From: Rhizobium chutanense
GTDB lineage: Bacteria; Pseudomonadota; Alphaproteobacteria; Rhizobiales; Rhizobiaceae
Length of the DNA stretch: 64,000 nt
Direction: 5' to 3'
Assembly: GCF_002531935.1 (NCBI RefSeq)
Contig: NZ_NWSV01000015.1
Coordinates: 1 to 64,000 of the forward strand
The notes beneath the pieces were generated by a model. That model was not told the DNA's origin. It saw nothing but the letters and a program-made list of their open reading frames with translations, and searched no databases. The translations under genes were made by a program, and so were the position numbers. Positions 9,202 to 17,640 of the stretch are shown one piece after another. The stretch's first letter is position 1, and each line of letters opens with the position of its first letter.

Positions 9202-10317
9202 TTACTTGACGAGGACAGGGGCGCCCTTGTCGTCGAAGTTATAGAAGACGAACTTGAAGTCCTTGATGTCGCCCTTCTCGTCCCAGCCCAGCTTGCCGAT
9301 CGCCGTGTCGATGGTGTTGCCACGGAGGTAGCTGCCCTGCACCTTCAGATCGTCGCCTGCCTTGAGAGCGGCGACGATGGCCTGGGCGTTGGCATAGCCG
9401 TAGAGCACGTAGTTGGCCGGTGTGATGTTGGCCTTCTTCAGGGCATCCTGTACGCCCTTGGTCGAAGGATCTTCCAGCGGATCCGGGGTTGCGGAATAGT
9501 AGACGTTCTTGAGATTGGCCGGACCGCCGGCTGCCGATACGAGTTCGGCCTGGGCAAAGGCGTCACCGCTGACGACGACGACATCGACGCCCTGCTCCTT
9601 GAGCTGGCGGATCAGGGGGCCGCCTTCCGGAATGAGGCCGCCGAAATAGACGGCGTTCGCGCCGGAGCTCTTGATCTTGGTGACAAGCGCGTTGAAGTCG
9701 CGTTCGCCGCGCGTCAGGCCTTCGTAGAGCACCGGCTTGACGCCGCGCGCTTCGATCGTCTTCTTGACGGCGTCGACGAGGCCCTGGCCGTAAGTATCCT
9801 TGTCATGGATCAGCGCGATCTTGTCGCGCTTCAGCGTGTCGAGGATGAAGCTGCCGGCAACGACGGCCTGCTGGTCGTCGCGGCCGCAGCCGCGGAAGAG
9901 ATTGTCAAAACCACGGTCGGTGACGGTCGGGTTGGTGGACGACGGGGTCATTTCGAGAATGCCGGCGTCGTTGTAGATCTCGGAGGCCGGGATCGTGCTC
10001 GACGAGCAGAAATGGCCGATCACCGCCTGGACCTTGTCCTGATCGACGAAACGGTTGGCGACCGCGACCGCTTGCTTCGGTTCGCAGGCATCGTCGCCCT
10101 TGACGAGCTCGATCTTCTTGCCGTTGACGCCGCCATTCGCATTGACGTCGCCGACATAGGCGGAGACGCCGTCGAACACCTGTTGGCCGAACGTCGCGTT
10201 CGCGCCCGTATACGGACCGGCGACGCCGATCTTGATCGTGTCGGCGCAATAAGCCTGCGCAAACGTCAGAATGGATGCGAAGGCGGTCGTGGCAAGAAGC
10301 TTGGAGATGGATTTCAT
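9202..10317 (-). CDS. Periplasmic amino acid/amide-type substrate-binding protein (LivK family)
   Basis: A 371-residue periplasmic binding protein of the Leu/Ile/Val class. The signal peptide ends at AQAYCADT; mature sequence begins IKIGVAGPYTGANATFG. AVIGHFCSSSTIPASEIYNDAGI and the LIHDKDTYGQGL segment match the family. The ATG at 10317 has GAGGG upstream. It is the first gene of the leftward transporter operon and diverges from hyuA across a 318-bp control region. The divergent pairing suggests it binds the substrate of the hydantoinase-type enzymes; this is inference. Confidence 0.88.
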   Translation of the reverse strand: MKSISKLLATTAFASILTFAQAYCADTIKIGVAGPYTGANATFGQQVFDGVSAYVGDVNANGGVNGKKIELVKGDDACEPKQAVAVANRFVDQDKVQAVIGHFCSSSTIPASEIYNDAGILEMTPSSTNPTVTDRGFDNLFRGCGRDDQQAVVAGSFILDTLKRDKIALIHDKDTYGQGLVDAVKKTIEARGVKPVLYEGLTRGERDFNALVTKIKSSGANAVYFGGLIPEGGPLIRQLKEQGVDVVVVSGDAFAQAELVSAAGGPANLKNVYYSATPDPLEDPSTKGVQDALKKANITPANYVLYGYANAQAIVAALKAGDDLKVQGSYLRGNTIDTAIGKLGWDEKGDIKDFKFVFYNFDDKGAPVLVK

Positions 10318-10484
10318 CGATTTTCCCTCTGGTTGAAAGACTTCGGTTTGGAGTGCGTTCGACGCAGGTTCGGCCGGCGTTCATATGATTTTTGTTCGGC
10401 GAAGTACCTGATTTGAAGAGGTAATTCTTTCCGTTCTTTAACTTGGAGACGGCTTCAAATCGGAGATTTCGGCTCGCTTTCCAG

Positions 10485-10514
10485 TTGACACTTATATGAT
10501 AAGTGACATATACG
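10485..10514 (+). promoter_or_regulatory. Probable sigma-70-type promoter of the hyuA operon
   Basis: TTGACA at 10485-10490 is a perfect -35 box. TATACG at 10509-10514 is a fair -10 box, 18 bases downstream. The promoter points toward hyuA. A 17-bp palindrome fills the spacer, so binding there would block polymerase. Confidence 0.55.
10489..10505. promoter_or_regulatory. 17-bp operator-like palindrome in the hyuA promoter spacer
   Basis: CACTTAT and ATAAGTG are exact reverse complements separated by ATG. The element lies between the -35 and -10 boxes of the rightward promoter. The FadR/GntR regulator at 19427 is the natural candidate to bind it, because this family uses short palindromes. 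Related sequences occur at 20194-20207 and 23293-23309. Confidence 0.55.
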
Positions 10515-10635
10515 AAGATCGTCAAGCCGAAATGTTGACGTCGCCCTCAAGGACGGGTGAAACTGGAACATGGCGGCGGCCGCTCCGATCGCAGGGCGCG
10601 GTCGGCACCTGAAACGGGAAGTGGGGAACAACACG

Positions 10636-12717
10636 GTGAACATCACGCCACGCAACTGCCGGGTCGGCGTCGATATCGGCGGCACGTTTACGGACATAGC
10701 GCTCGATCTCGACGGCACGCTTCACTCGACGAAGGTCCTGACGGACTACACCGCTCCGGAGCGGGCTATTCTCAAAGGCGTGAAGGCCGTTGCCGAGATG
10801 GCGGGGATTGCGCTGTCGGAGATCGGCATTCTCATCCACGGCACGACGCTTGCGACCAACGCCCTGATCGAGCGGCGTGGCGCAAGGACGGCCTTCGTGA
10901 CGACCGAAGGTTTCCGCGATGTGCTGGAAATGCGCACCGAAAATCGTTTCGAGCAGTATGATCTCAACATATCGCTGCCGCCCGCACTCATCGCCCGCGC
11001 CGACCGCCTGGTCGTCCGTGAGCGCATCGACGCGGCGGGCCGCCTACTGCTCCCGCTCGACGAGGCTTCGGTCGCCGCCGCGGTCGAGAAGATCGCCGAG
11101 GGAGCTTATGAAAGCGTCGCGATCGGCTTCATCCACGCCTATGCGAACGGCGCCCACGAAGCCGCTGTCCGCGACGCCATCCTCAAGCGCCTGCCTGAGA
11201 TTTCCGTATCGATCTCATCCGAGGTTTCGCCGCAGATGCGCGAGTTCGAGCGCTTCAATACGGTCTGCGCCAACGCCTATGTCAAGCCGGCGATCAAGTC
11301 CTATCTCGACCGTCTCGTCGTCTCGCTGAAGGAGATCGGCGTCGGCTGCCCCGTCTTCATGATCCATTCGGGCGGCGGCATCGTCTCGGTCGAAAGCGCC
11401 TCCGAATTTCCGGTCCGCCTCGTCGAGTCCGGCCCCGCCGGCGGCGCGATCTTTGCGGCCGACATCGCGCGCCGGCATGGCCTGGACGCGGTGCTTTCCT
11501 TCGATATGGGCGGCACGACGGCGAAGATCTGCCTCATCGAGAACCAGGTGCCGAAAACCGCAAAGACCTTCGAAGTCGCGCGCACCTACCGCTTCCGCAA
11601 AGGCTCCGGCATGCCGATTTCCATTCCCGTCGTCGAGATGGTCGAGATCGGCGCCGGCGGCGGCTCCATCGCCTCGGTCGACGGCATGCGCCAGATCCGC
11701 GTCGGCCCGCATTCGGCCGCCTCCGAGCCGGGGCCGGCCTGTTACCAGCGCGGCGGCAAGAACCCGACCGTGACCGATGCCGATCTCATCCTCGGCAAGC
11801 TCGATCCGGAGAATTTCGCCGGAGGCGCCATCCCGCTTTCCGTCGATGCAAGCCGCAACGCCATGCGTGACGATATCGGCGCCGTCATCGGCCTCGATCC
11901 CGAGGCCGCCGCTTACGGCACCTGCGAGATGGTCGACGAGAATATGGCGAATGCCGGGCGGGTGCATACCGTCGAGAACGGTAAGGATATCTCTGATTTC
12001 ACGATGATCACCTTCGGCGGCGCCGGCCCGCTGCATGCGGCCCGCCTCTGCGAGAAGATGGGCATCTCCACCTTTCTCGTTCCGCCGGGCGCCGGCGTCG
12101 GCTCGGCCATCGGCTTCCTCAAGGCGCCGTTCGGCTACGAAGCCGTGCGCAGCTCGGTCTTCAATCTTTCGAACTTCGATTTCGCCGAAGCCAACCGCCT
12201 TCTCGACGCCATGAAATCCGAGGCGATCGGCTTCGTGGAAGGCGGGCTCGAAGCCGGCGCCCCCGTCATCGAGCGGACCCTGTTCATGCGTTACGCCGGC
12301 CAGGGCTGGGATATTCCGGTGCCGCTGGAGGCCGACCGTTTCGACGCGGCGAGTGCCGGCAGGATCGCCGCCGCCTTCCAGGCCGAATATGAGCGGTTCT
12401 TCGGCCGGGCGATCGAAGGGCTCGACGTCGAAATCGTCAGCTGGTCGGTCAAGGCCGCCTCCCCGCTCCCGCCGGTGGCGCGCGTGGCCTCCATCGCCGA
12501 AGGCGGCACTGTGTCGCCGCGTCAGCGCCGGCGCCTGTTCGAGGCCGCACAGGGCGCCTATCTCGAAGCGGGAATCCATGAGCGGCAGGATCTGAAGCCG
12601 GGCGACGTCGTCGCCGGCCCGGCCGTCATCGTCGAGCGTGAAACCTCGTCCGTCCTGACATCCGCGTTCAAGGCGATCGTCCAGAACGACGGCTGCCTCC
12701 TCGTTACCAGGCAGTAA
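10636..12717 (+). CDS. hyuA: Hydantoinase/oxoprolinase subunit A (HyuA)
   Basis: A protein of about 693 residues of the hydantoinase A / 5-oxoprolinase ATPase family. RVGVDIGGTFTDIAL near the start is the phosphate-binding motif of the actin-like ATPase fold. HGTTLATNALIERRG, SGPAGGAIFAADIARRHG, SFDMGGTTAKI and IGAGGGSIASVD are the conserved family segments. Members pair with HyuB to open lactam or hydantoin rings with ATP. I favour the GTG at 10636, with GGGGAA just upstream, because the family motif normally lies within ten residues of the start; an in-frame ATG at 10570 would add 22 residues. It is the first gene of the rightward operon. Confidence 0.92.
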   Translation: MNITPRNCRVGVDIGGTFTDIALDLDGTLHSTKVLTDYTAPERAILKGVKAVAEMAGIALSEIGILIHGTTLATNALIERRGARTAFVTTEGFRDVLEMRTENRFEQYDLNISLPPALIARADRLVVRERIDAAGRLLLPLDEASVAAAVEKIAEGAYESVAIGFIHAYANGAHEAAVRDAILKRLPEISVSISSEVSPQMREFERFNTVCANAYVKPAIKSYLDRLVVSLKEIGVGCPVFMIHSGGGIVSVESASEFPVRLVESGPAGGAIFAADIARRHGLDAVLSFDMGGTTAKICLIENQVPKTAKTFEVARTYRFRKGSGMPISIPVVEMVEIGAGGGSIASVDGMRQIRVGPHSAASEPGPACYQRGGKNPTVTDADLILGKLDPENFAGGAIPLSVDASRNAMRDDIGAVIGLDPEAAAYGTCEMVDENMANAGRVHTVENGKDISDFTMITFGGAGPLHAARLCEKMGISTFLVPPGAGVGSAIGFLKAPFGYEAVRSSVFNLSNFDFAEANRLLDAMKSEAIGFVEGGLEAGAPVIERTLFMRYAGQGWDIPVPLEADRFDAASAGRIAAAFQAEYERFFGRAIEGLDVEIVSWSVKAASPLPPVARVASIAEGGTVSPRQRRRLFEAAQGAYLEAGIHERQDLKPGDVVAGPAVIVERETSSVLTSAFKAIVQNDGCLLVTRQ

Positions 12718-12728
12718 GGAACTCCACC

Positions 12729-14384
12729 ATGAACCAGTCCATGATCGATATTCACATGCAGGTCATGTGGAACCGCCTGATCTCGGTGGTCGAGGAACAG
12801 GCCCAGACGCTGATCCGCACCGCCTTCTCCACCTCGGTGCGCGAGGCGGGCGACCTGTCGGCCGGCGTCTTCGACCTTGAGGGCCGCATGCTGGCGCAGG
12901 CGGTCACCGGCACGCCGGGCCATGTCAACGCGATGGCGGAATCCGTTGCCCACTTCATCCGCGACATCGGTCCGGAGAACATCTTCGAGGGCGACGTCTA
13001 CATCACCAACGACCCCTGGAAGGGAACGGGACATCTTCACGACATCACCGTCGTCACCCCGTCCTTCCACCACGGCAGGCTCGTCGGCTACTTCGCCTCG
13101 ACGGCGCATGTGGTCGATGTCGGCGGCCGCGGCTTCGGGCCCGATGCGCGGGAGGTCTACGAGGAAGGCATCTTCATCCCGATCATGAAGTTCTTCGAGC
13201 GTGGCGAGTTGAACCGCACGCTCATCCATATCGTCAGGAACAATGTGCGGGAAAGCGACAAGGTCGTCGGCGACTTCCATGCGCTTGCGGCCTGCAACGA
13301 GACGGGACACCGCCGCCTGATCGACATGTTGACGGAGTTCAACCTCGAAGACCTGTCGATGATCGGTGGCTTCATCCTCAAGCACAGCTGCGAAGCGACG
13401 CTGGAGCGGCTCAAGAACCTGCCGCACGGCTCCTGGAGCTACAGCCTCGATCTCGACGGTTACGACGAACCCGTTCACCTCGCGGCGAAGCTCAGCATCG
13501 GGCCTGACGGCGTCGTCGTCGACTTCGACGGCACCTCCGGCATGAGCAAGTTCGGCATCAACGTTCCGCTCGTTTATGCCAAGGCCTATGCCTGCTACGG
13601 CATCAAATGTGTCGTCGCTCCGGAGATCCCCAACAACGCGGCCTCTCTCGCACCGTTCGAAGTCATCGCTCCGGAAGGCTGCATTCTCAACGCCAAGCGG
13701 CCGGCACCGGTCGCCGTCCGGCACGTTCTCGGTCATTTCGTGCCCGATCTGGTGCTCGGCGCGCTGCATCAGGCGCTGCCCGGCGAAGTGCCCGCGGAAG
13801 GCGCCAGCGCCCTCTGGAACCTGCATATGAGCGTCCGGCCGCTTCCCGGCAACGACGCCAGGGGTGCCGAAATCCTGATGTTCAACTCCGGCGGCTCCGG
13901 CGCGCGCACGGCGCTCGACGGCCTCAATGCCACGGCATTTCCGAGCGGCGTCCACACCATGCCGATCGAGGCGACGGAGAATGTCGGCCCGGTCATCGTC
14001 TGGCGCAAGGAGCTGCGCGAAGGCTCCGGCGGAGCCGGCGCACAGCGCGGCGGTCTCGGCCAGATGATCGAGATCGAAGCGGCCGAAGGCTTCAGCTTTC
14101 GCTTTTCCGCGATGTTCGATCGCATCGGCCATCCGGCGCGCGGCCGCGACGGCGGGCTGGAGGGCGCTGCCGGTGGCGTGGCGCTCGACGACGGCACCGT
14201 CTTGAAGGGCAAGGGGCTTCAGTTCGTTCCGGAGGGACGCCGCCTAGTTCTCTCGTTGCCGGGCGGCGGCGGCTACGGGAACCCCGGCCTTCGCCCGGCC
14301 GACGCCGTCGCGCACGACCTGAAGCACGGTTACATCACCAAGGAACAGGCCGGGCTCTATGCCAAGGCGGGAGACAAGGCATGA
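12729..14384 (+). CDS. hyuB: Hydantoinase/oxoprolinase subunit B (HyuB)
   Basis: A 551-residue HyuB-family protein. FSTSVREAGDLSAGVFDLEGRML, VYITNDPWKGTGHLHDITVV and GGGGYGNPGLRPADAV are the conserved family blocks, and length is normal. With HyuA it forms an ATP-dependent lactam or hydantoin hydrolase; 5-oxoproline, hydantoin and N-methylhydantoin are known substrates of relatives. The start at 12729 has AAGGA upstream, 11 bp after the hyuA stop. The stop overlaps the next gene's ATG (ATGA). Confidence 0.92.
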   Translation: MNQSMIDIHMQVMWNRLISVVEEQAQTLIRTAFSTSVREAGDLSAGVFDLEGRMLAQAVTGTPGHVNAMAESVAHFIRDIGPENIFEGDVYITNDPWKGTGHLHDITVVTPSFHHGRLVGYFASTAHVVDVGGRGFGPDAREVYEEGIFIPIMKFFERGELNRTLIHIVRNNVRESDKVVGDFHALAACNETGHRRLIDMLTEFNLEDLSMIGGFILKHSCEATLERLKNLPHGSWSYSLDLDGYDEPVHLAAKLSIGPDGVVVDFDGTSGMSKFGINVPLVYAKAYACYGIKCVVAPEIPNNAASLAPFEVIAPEGCILNAKRPAPVAVRHVLGHFVPDLVLGALHQALPGEVPAEGASALWNLHMSVRPLPGNDARGAEILMFNSGGSGARTALDGLNATAFPSGVHTMPIEATENVGPVIVWRKELREGSGGAGAQRGGLGQMIEIEAAEGFSFRFSAMFDRIGHPARGRDGGLEGAAGGVALDDGTVLKGKGLQFVPEGRRLVLSLPGGGGYGNPGLRPADAVAHDLKHGYITKEQAGLYAKAGDKA

Positions 14385-15592
14385 ACATGATCAAGTTTGA
14401 AAGCGCACGCGTCGCCTCCATCAAGTCGTCGCCTTCCATGGCGGTGTCGATGGCCGCCAAGGCAATGAGAGCCAAGGGCGAGAGCGTCGTCGATCTCTCG
14501 CTCGGCGAGCCCGATTTCGAAACGCCGGATCATGTCGTCGAGGCCGCCGTCGAAGCGATGCGCAAGGGCCTGACGCGGTACACCGCCCCGGACGGCCTGC
14601 CCGAGCTTCGCCAGGCGATCGTCGCCAAGTTCAAAAGAGAAAACGGCCTCGACTATGCGCCGGACGAGATCTCCATCGGCAACGGCGCCAAGCAGATCCT
14701 GTTCAACGCCTTCCTCGGAACGCTGGAACCCGGCGACGAAGTCATCGTGCCGGCACCCTACTGGGTTTCCTACACCGATCTCGTCATCCTGCACGGCGGC
14801 ACGGCCAAGATCGTCCAGTGCGGGGTCGAGGACGCGTTCAAGATCACGCCCGAGCGGCTGGAAGCGGCGATCACGCCGCGCACGCGCTGGTTCCTGTTCA
14901 ATTCGCCATCCAATCCGACCGGCGCGATCTACACGGCCGACGAACTCAAGGCGCTCGGCGCGGTGCTGGCGCGCCATCCGCGCGTCGCCATCATGTCCGA
15001 CGAGATCTATGAGCACATCGTCTGCGCCGATGTGCCCTTCACCTCCTTCGCGATCGCCTGCCCTGACCTCAAGGACCGCACGCTCATTATCAACGGCGTG
15101 TCCAAGGCCTATGCCATGACCGGCTGGCGCCTCGGCTACGCGGCCGGGCCGAAGGAGCTGACGAAGGTGCTGAACAAGCTTCAGTCGCAAAGCACCACCT
15201 GCCCTTCGTCGATCACGCAATATGCGGCAGCGGCGGCGCTCGACGGCCCGCAGGACTTCGTCACGACAGCGGTTGCGGAGTACAAGGCGCGCGGCGCGCT
15301 CGTCGCCCGCGGCTTCTCGGCCATTCCGGGCCTAGAGGTCCGTGCCCCCGAAGGCGCCTTCTACCTATTTCCGAAATGCAGCGGCTATATCGGCAGGACG
15401 GCGCCGGACGGCAGCCGGATTGCCAACGACACGGAGCTGGCCTCCTATCTGCTGAAAGAGGGCAAGGTGGCGACGGTTCCGGGGGCTGCCTTCGGCGTTG
15501 AACCCTATATCCGTCTTTCCTTCGCCACCTCGCGCGACAATCTTTCCATTGCGATCGAGCGCACGGCCGACGCACTCGCCAAACTGCGATAG
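14381..15592 (+). CDS. Class I/II pyridoxal phosphate aminotransferase (aspartate aminotransferase-like)
   Basis: A 403-residue fold-type I aminotransferase. SLGEPDFETPDHVVEAA and GLTRYTAPDGLPELRQAI are the substrate-lid segments of the aspartate aminotransferase I-gamma class. FNSPSNPTGAIY holds the cofactor-contacting Asn, and SKAYAMTGWRLGY contains the Lys that binds pyridoxal phosphate. The ATG overlaps the hyuB stop. It probably transaminates the amino acid released by ring opening, but the true amino donor is unknown. Confidence 0.9.
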   Translation: MNMIKFESARVASIKSSPSMAVSMAAKAMRAKGESVVDLSLGEPDFETPDHVVEAAVEAMRKGLTRYTAPDGLPELRQAIVAKFKRENGLDYAPDEISIGNGAKQILFNAFLGTLEPGDEVIVPAPYWVSYTDLVILHGGTAKIVQCGVEDAFKITPERLEAAITPRTRWFLFNSPSNPTGAIYTADELKALGAVLARHPRVAIMSDEIYEHIVCADVPFTSFAIACPDLKDRTLIINGVSKAYAMTGWRLGYAAGPKELTKVLNKLQSQSTTCPSSITQYAAAAALDGPQDFVTTAVAEYKARGALVARGFSAIPGLEVRAPEGAFYLFPKCSGYIGRTAPDGSRIANDTELASYLLKEGKVATVPGAAFGVEPYIRLSFATSRDNLSIAIERTADALAKLR

Positions 15593-15606
15593 GAGGACGT
15601 TATTCC

Positions 15607-16419
15607 ATGACCGACTACAACCGCACGCTTTTGACCGGCGCCGCAGGGGCGCTTGGAACGCAGCTTCGTCAATCCGGAACCAGGCTCGGAAAGATCGTCC
15701 GTCTTTCCGCCCGTTCGCCGATCAAGGACCTTGCGCCACACGAAGAGGATTTTCCTGCCGACCTCACCGACTTCGAGGCGGTGTCGCGCGCGGTCGAAGG
15801 CTGCGATGCGATCGTCCACATGGGCGGACAGGGGCTCGAAGCGGCGTGGAAGACCATCCTCGACGCCAATATCGCCGGCAGCTACAACATCTATGAAGCG
15901 GCCCGCCGGCACGGGGTGAAACGCATCGTCTATGCAAGCTCGGTTCACGCGATCGGCTTCTATGAGCGAAACGAGACCATCGACGGCAATGTGACGACAC
16001 GGCCCGACAGCCTCTACGGCGTCTCGAAGACCTTCGTCGAAAACCTCGCGCGCTATTACTTCGACAAGTTTGGAATCGAGACGGTCAGCCTGCGGATCGG
16101 CTCGTCCTTCCCGGAGCCGACCGACCGGCGCCACCTCATCACCTGGCTCTCCTACCGCGACTGCCGCCAACTTGTCGAAAAGAGCCTGTCGGCCGAGCGC
16201 GTCGGCTTCATGGTCGCCTATGGCATGTCGAACAACAGCCGGGCCTTCTGGGACAATCGCACCGCCGCTTCACTCGGCTATCACCCGCAAGACAGCGCCG
16301 ACGATTATGCCGAAAAGGTCTTCGCCAAGACCAGGCAGGGTGATCCCAATGACCCCGCCGTCCGATTCCAGGGCGGAAGCTTCGCCGCCGCCGGCCACTA
16401 CGAAGACGAGAACAAGTGA
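15607..16419 (+). CDS. NAD-dependent epimerase/dehydratase family protein, uronate dehydrogenase-like
   Basis: A 270-residue extended short-chain dehydrogenase. LLTGAAGALGTQLR is the NAD-binding motif, YASSVHAIGFY provides the Ser/Thr region, and LYGVSKTF the catalytic Tyr and Lys. IVHMGG, YNIYEAARRHG, ARYYFDKFGIE and PNDPAVRFQGGSF match bacterial uronate dehydrogenases closely in order and spacing. Those enzymes oxidise hexuronates to aldarolactones. A uronate substrate is unexpected among hydantoinase genes, so it may act on another hydroxy or sugar-acid compound. It begins 14 bp after the aminotransferase and its stop overlaps the next start. Confidence 0.8.
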   Translation: MTDYNRTLLTGAAGALGTQLRQSGTRLGKIVRLSARSPIKDLAPHEEDFPADLTDFEAVSRAVEGCDAIVHMGGQGLEAAWKTILDANIAGSYNIYEAARRHGVKRIVYASSVHAIGFYERNETIDGNVTTRPDSLYGVSKTFVENLARYYFDKFGIETVSLRIGSSFPEPTDRRHLITWLSYRDCRQLVEKSLSAERVGFMVAYGMSNNSRAFWDNRTAASLGYHPQDSADDYAEKVFAKTRQGDPNDPAVRFQGGSFAAAGHYEDENK

Positions 16420-17621
16420 GCGCGGCCATGCAGGCTTCCAGGTCATCCTATGACGTGATTATCGTCGGCGGCGCCGTCGTCGGCAGTTCCACCGCCTATT
16501 TCCTCGCGACGAACCCCGACTTCACCGGATCGGTGCTCGTCATCGAGAAGGACTGGACCTACCAGCGCTCGGCGACGGCCCTGTCGTCGAGCTCGATCCG
16601 GCATCAGTTTTCCAATGCCATCAACGTCCAGGTTTCCCAGTTCGGCACCGAGTTCATCCGCAACTTCAAACAGAATGTCCGGGTCGACGACGACACGCCG
16701 GAAATCGGCTTCCATGAAGCCGGCTATCTTTTCCTCGCCGATGACGAGCGCGGCGAGCAGGTGCTGCGGCGCAACCACGAAACCCAGCTCTCCTGCGGGG
16801 CCGAGGTGACGCTTCTCGATCAGGACGGTCTCGCAAAGCGCTTTCCCTGGCTGAATCTCGATGGTTTGAGACTCGGAAGCACCGGCGAGCGCGGCGAAGG
16901 CTGGTTCGACAGCGTCGGCCTTCTCCAGGGTTTTCGCAAGAAGGCGCGATCGCTCGGCGTCGAATACATCGAGGACGAGGTGGTTGCCGTCAACCGGGAA
17001 GGCGACCGGATCGTCTCCGTGACGACCAAGGGCGGCCAGACGATTGCCTGCGGCACGATGGTCAACACCTCGGGCACCAACGGCAAGAAGGTCGCCCGCA
17101 TGGCGGGTCTCGACGTTCCGGTCGAACCGCGCCGCCGTTCGCTGTTCGTCGTCGACTGCCGCACGCCGCTCGAAGGCAAGGTCGGCCTGACCATCGATCC
17201 GACAGGCGTCTTCTTTCGGCCGGAAGGCAAGTTCTACCTGATGGGGACCTATCCCAAGCACGACCCGGAAGTCGATCCCAACGATTTCGACGTCATGCAT
17301 GACGAGTTCGAAGAGGAAATCTGGCCGACGCTCGCCAACCGCGTTCCCGCCTTTGAGGCGATCAAGGTCGTAAACTCCTGGGCGGGGCATTACGACTATT
17401 GCACGCTCGATCACAACGTCGTCCTCGGGCCGCATACGGAGGTCGGCAATTTCCTGTTCGCGAACGGTTTCTCCGGACATGGACTGCAGCAGTCCCCGGC
17501 GATGGGCCGGGGGCTTTCCGAACTCATCACCCATGGCGGCTTCAAGACCCTGGACCTGTCGCCGTTCGGATATGAGCGCGTGGTGGCGGACCGTCCGTTC
17601 CTTGAAGACGCGGTGATCTAA
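16416..17621 (+). CDS. FAD-dependent oxidoreductase of the DAO (D-amino acid/sarcosine oxidase) family
   Basis: A 401-residue flavoprotein. DVIIVGGAVVGSSTAYFLA is the FAD Rossmann motif, followed by VIEKDWTYQRSATALSSSSI. The C-terminal LFANGFSGHGLQQSPAMGRGL is the conserved FAD-contacting segment of the DAO family. Members oxidise secondary or D-amines such as sarcosine, proline betaine products or glycine. Start is a GTG at 16416 overlapping the previous stop, or the ATG at 16428. In this operon it could remove an amine or N-methyl group from a ring-opened product (inference). Confidence 0.87.
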   Translation: MSAAMQASRSSYDVIIVGGAVVGSSTAYFLATNPDFTGSVLVIEKDWTYQRSATALSSSSIRHQFSNAINVQVSQFGTEFIRNFKQNVRVDDDTPEIGFHEAGYLFLADDERGEQVLRRNHETQLSCGAEVTLLDQDGLAKRFPWLNLDGLRLGSTGERGEGWFDSVGLLQGFRKKARSLGVEYIEDEVVAVNREGDRIVSVTTKGGQTIACGTMVNTSGTNGKKVARMAGLDVPVEPRRRSLFVVDCRTPLEGKVGLTIDPTGVFFRPEGKFYLMGTYPKHDPEVDPNDFDVMHDEFEEEIWPTLANRVPAFEAIKVVNSWAGHYDYCTLDHNVVLGPHTEVGNFLFANGFSGHGLQQSPAMGRGLSELITHGGFKTLDLSPFGYERVVADRPFLEDAVI

Positions 17622-17640
17622 CAACAAGGCGGGGAATCCC

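Larger units (their letters stand above)
10318..10635. other. Divergent control region between transporter and hyuA operons
   Basis: No gene is supported here. It contains the probable hyuA promoter (10485-10514) with a 17-bp palindrome inside it. The leftward promoter must also lie here, but I could not place its boxes. Confidence 0.6.

Noticed and set aside
7416..9323. Minus-strand open frame of about 635 codons across livM and livH
   Set aside because: It is a different frame over two clear permease genes with conserved segments, and its product is Arg-rich.
11215..14132. Long minus-strand open frames opposite hyuA and hyuB (about 450 and 520 codons)
   Set aside because: They are antisense shadows of strongly conserved genes with GC-biased codons. 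Their products are Asp/Gly/Arg-rich and resemble no family.
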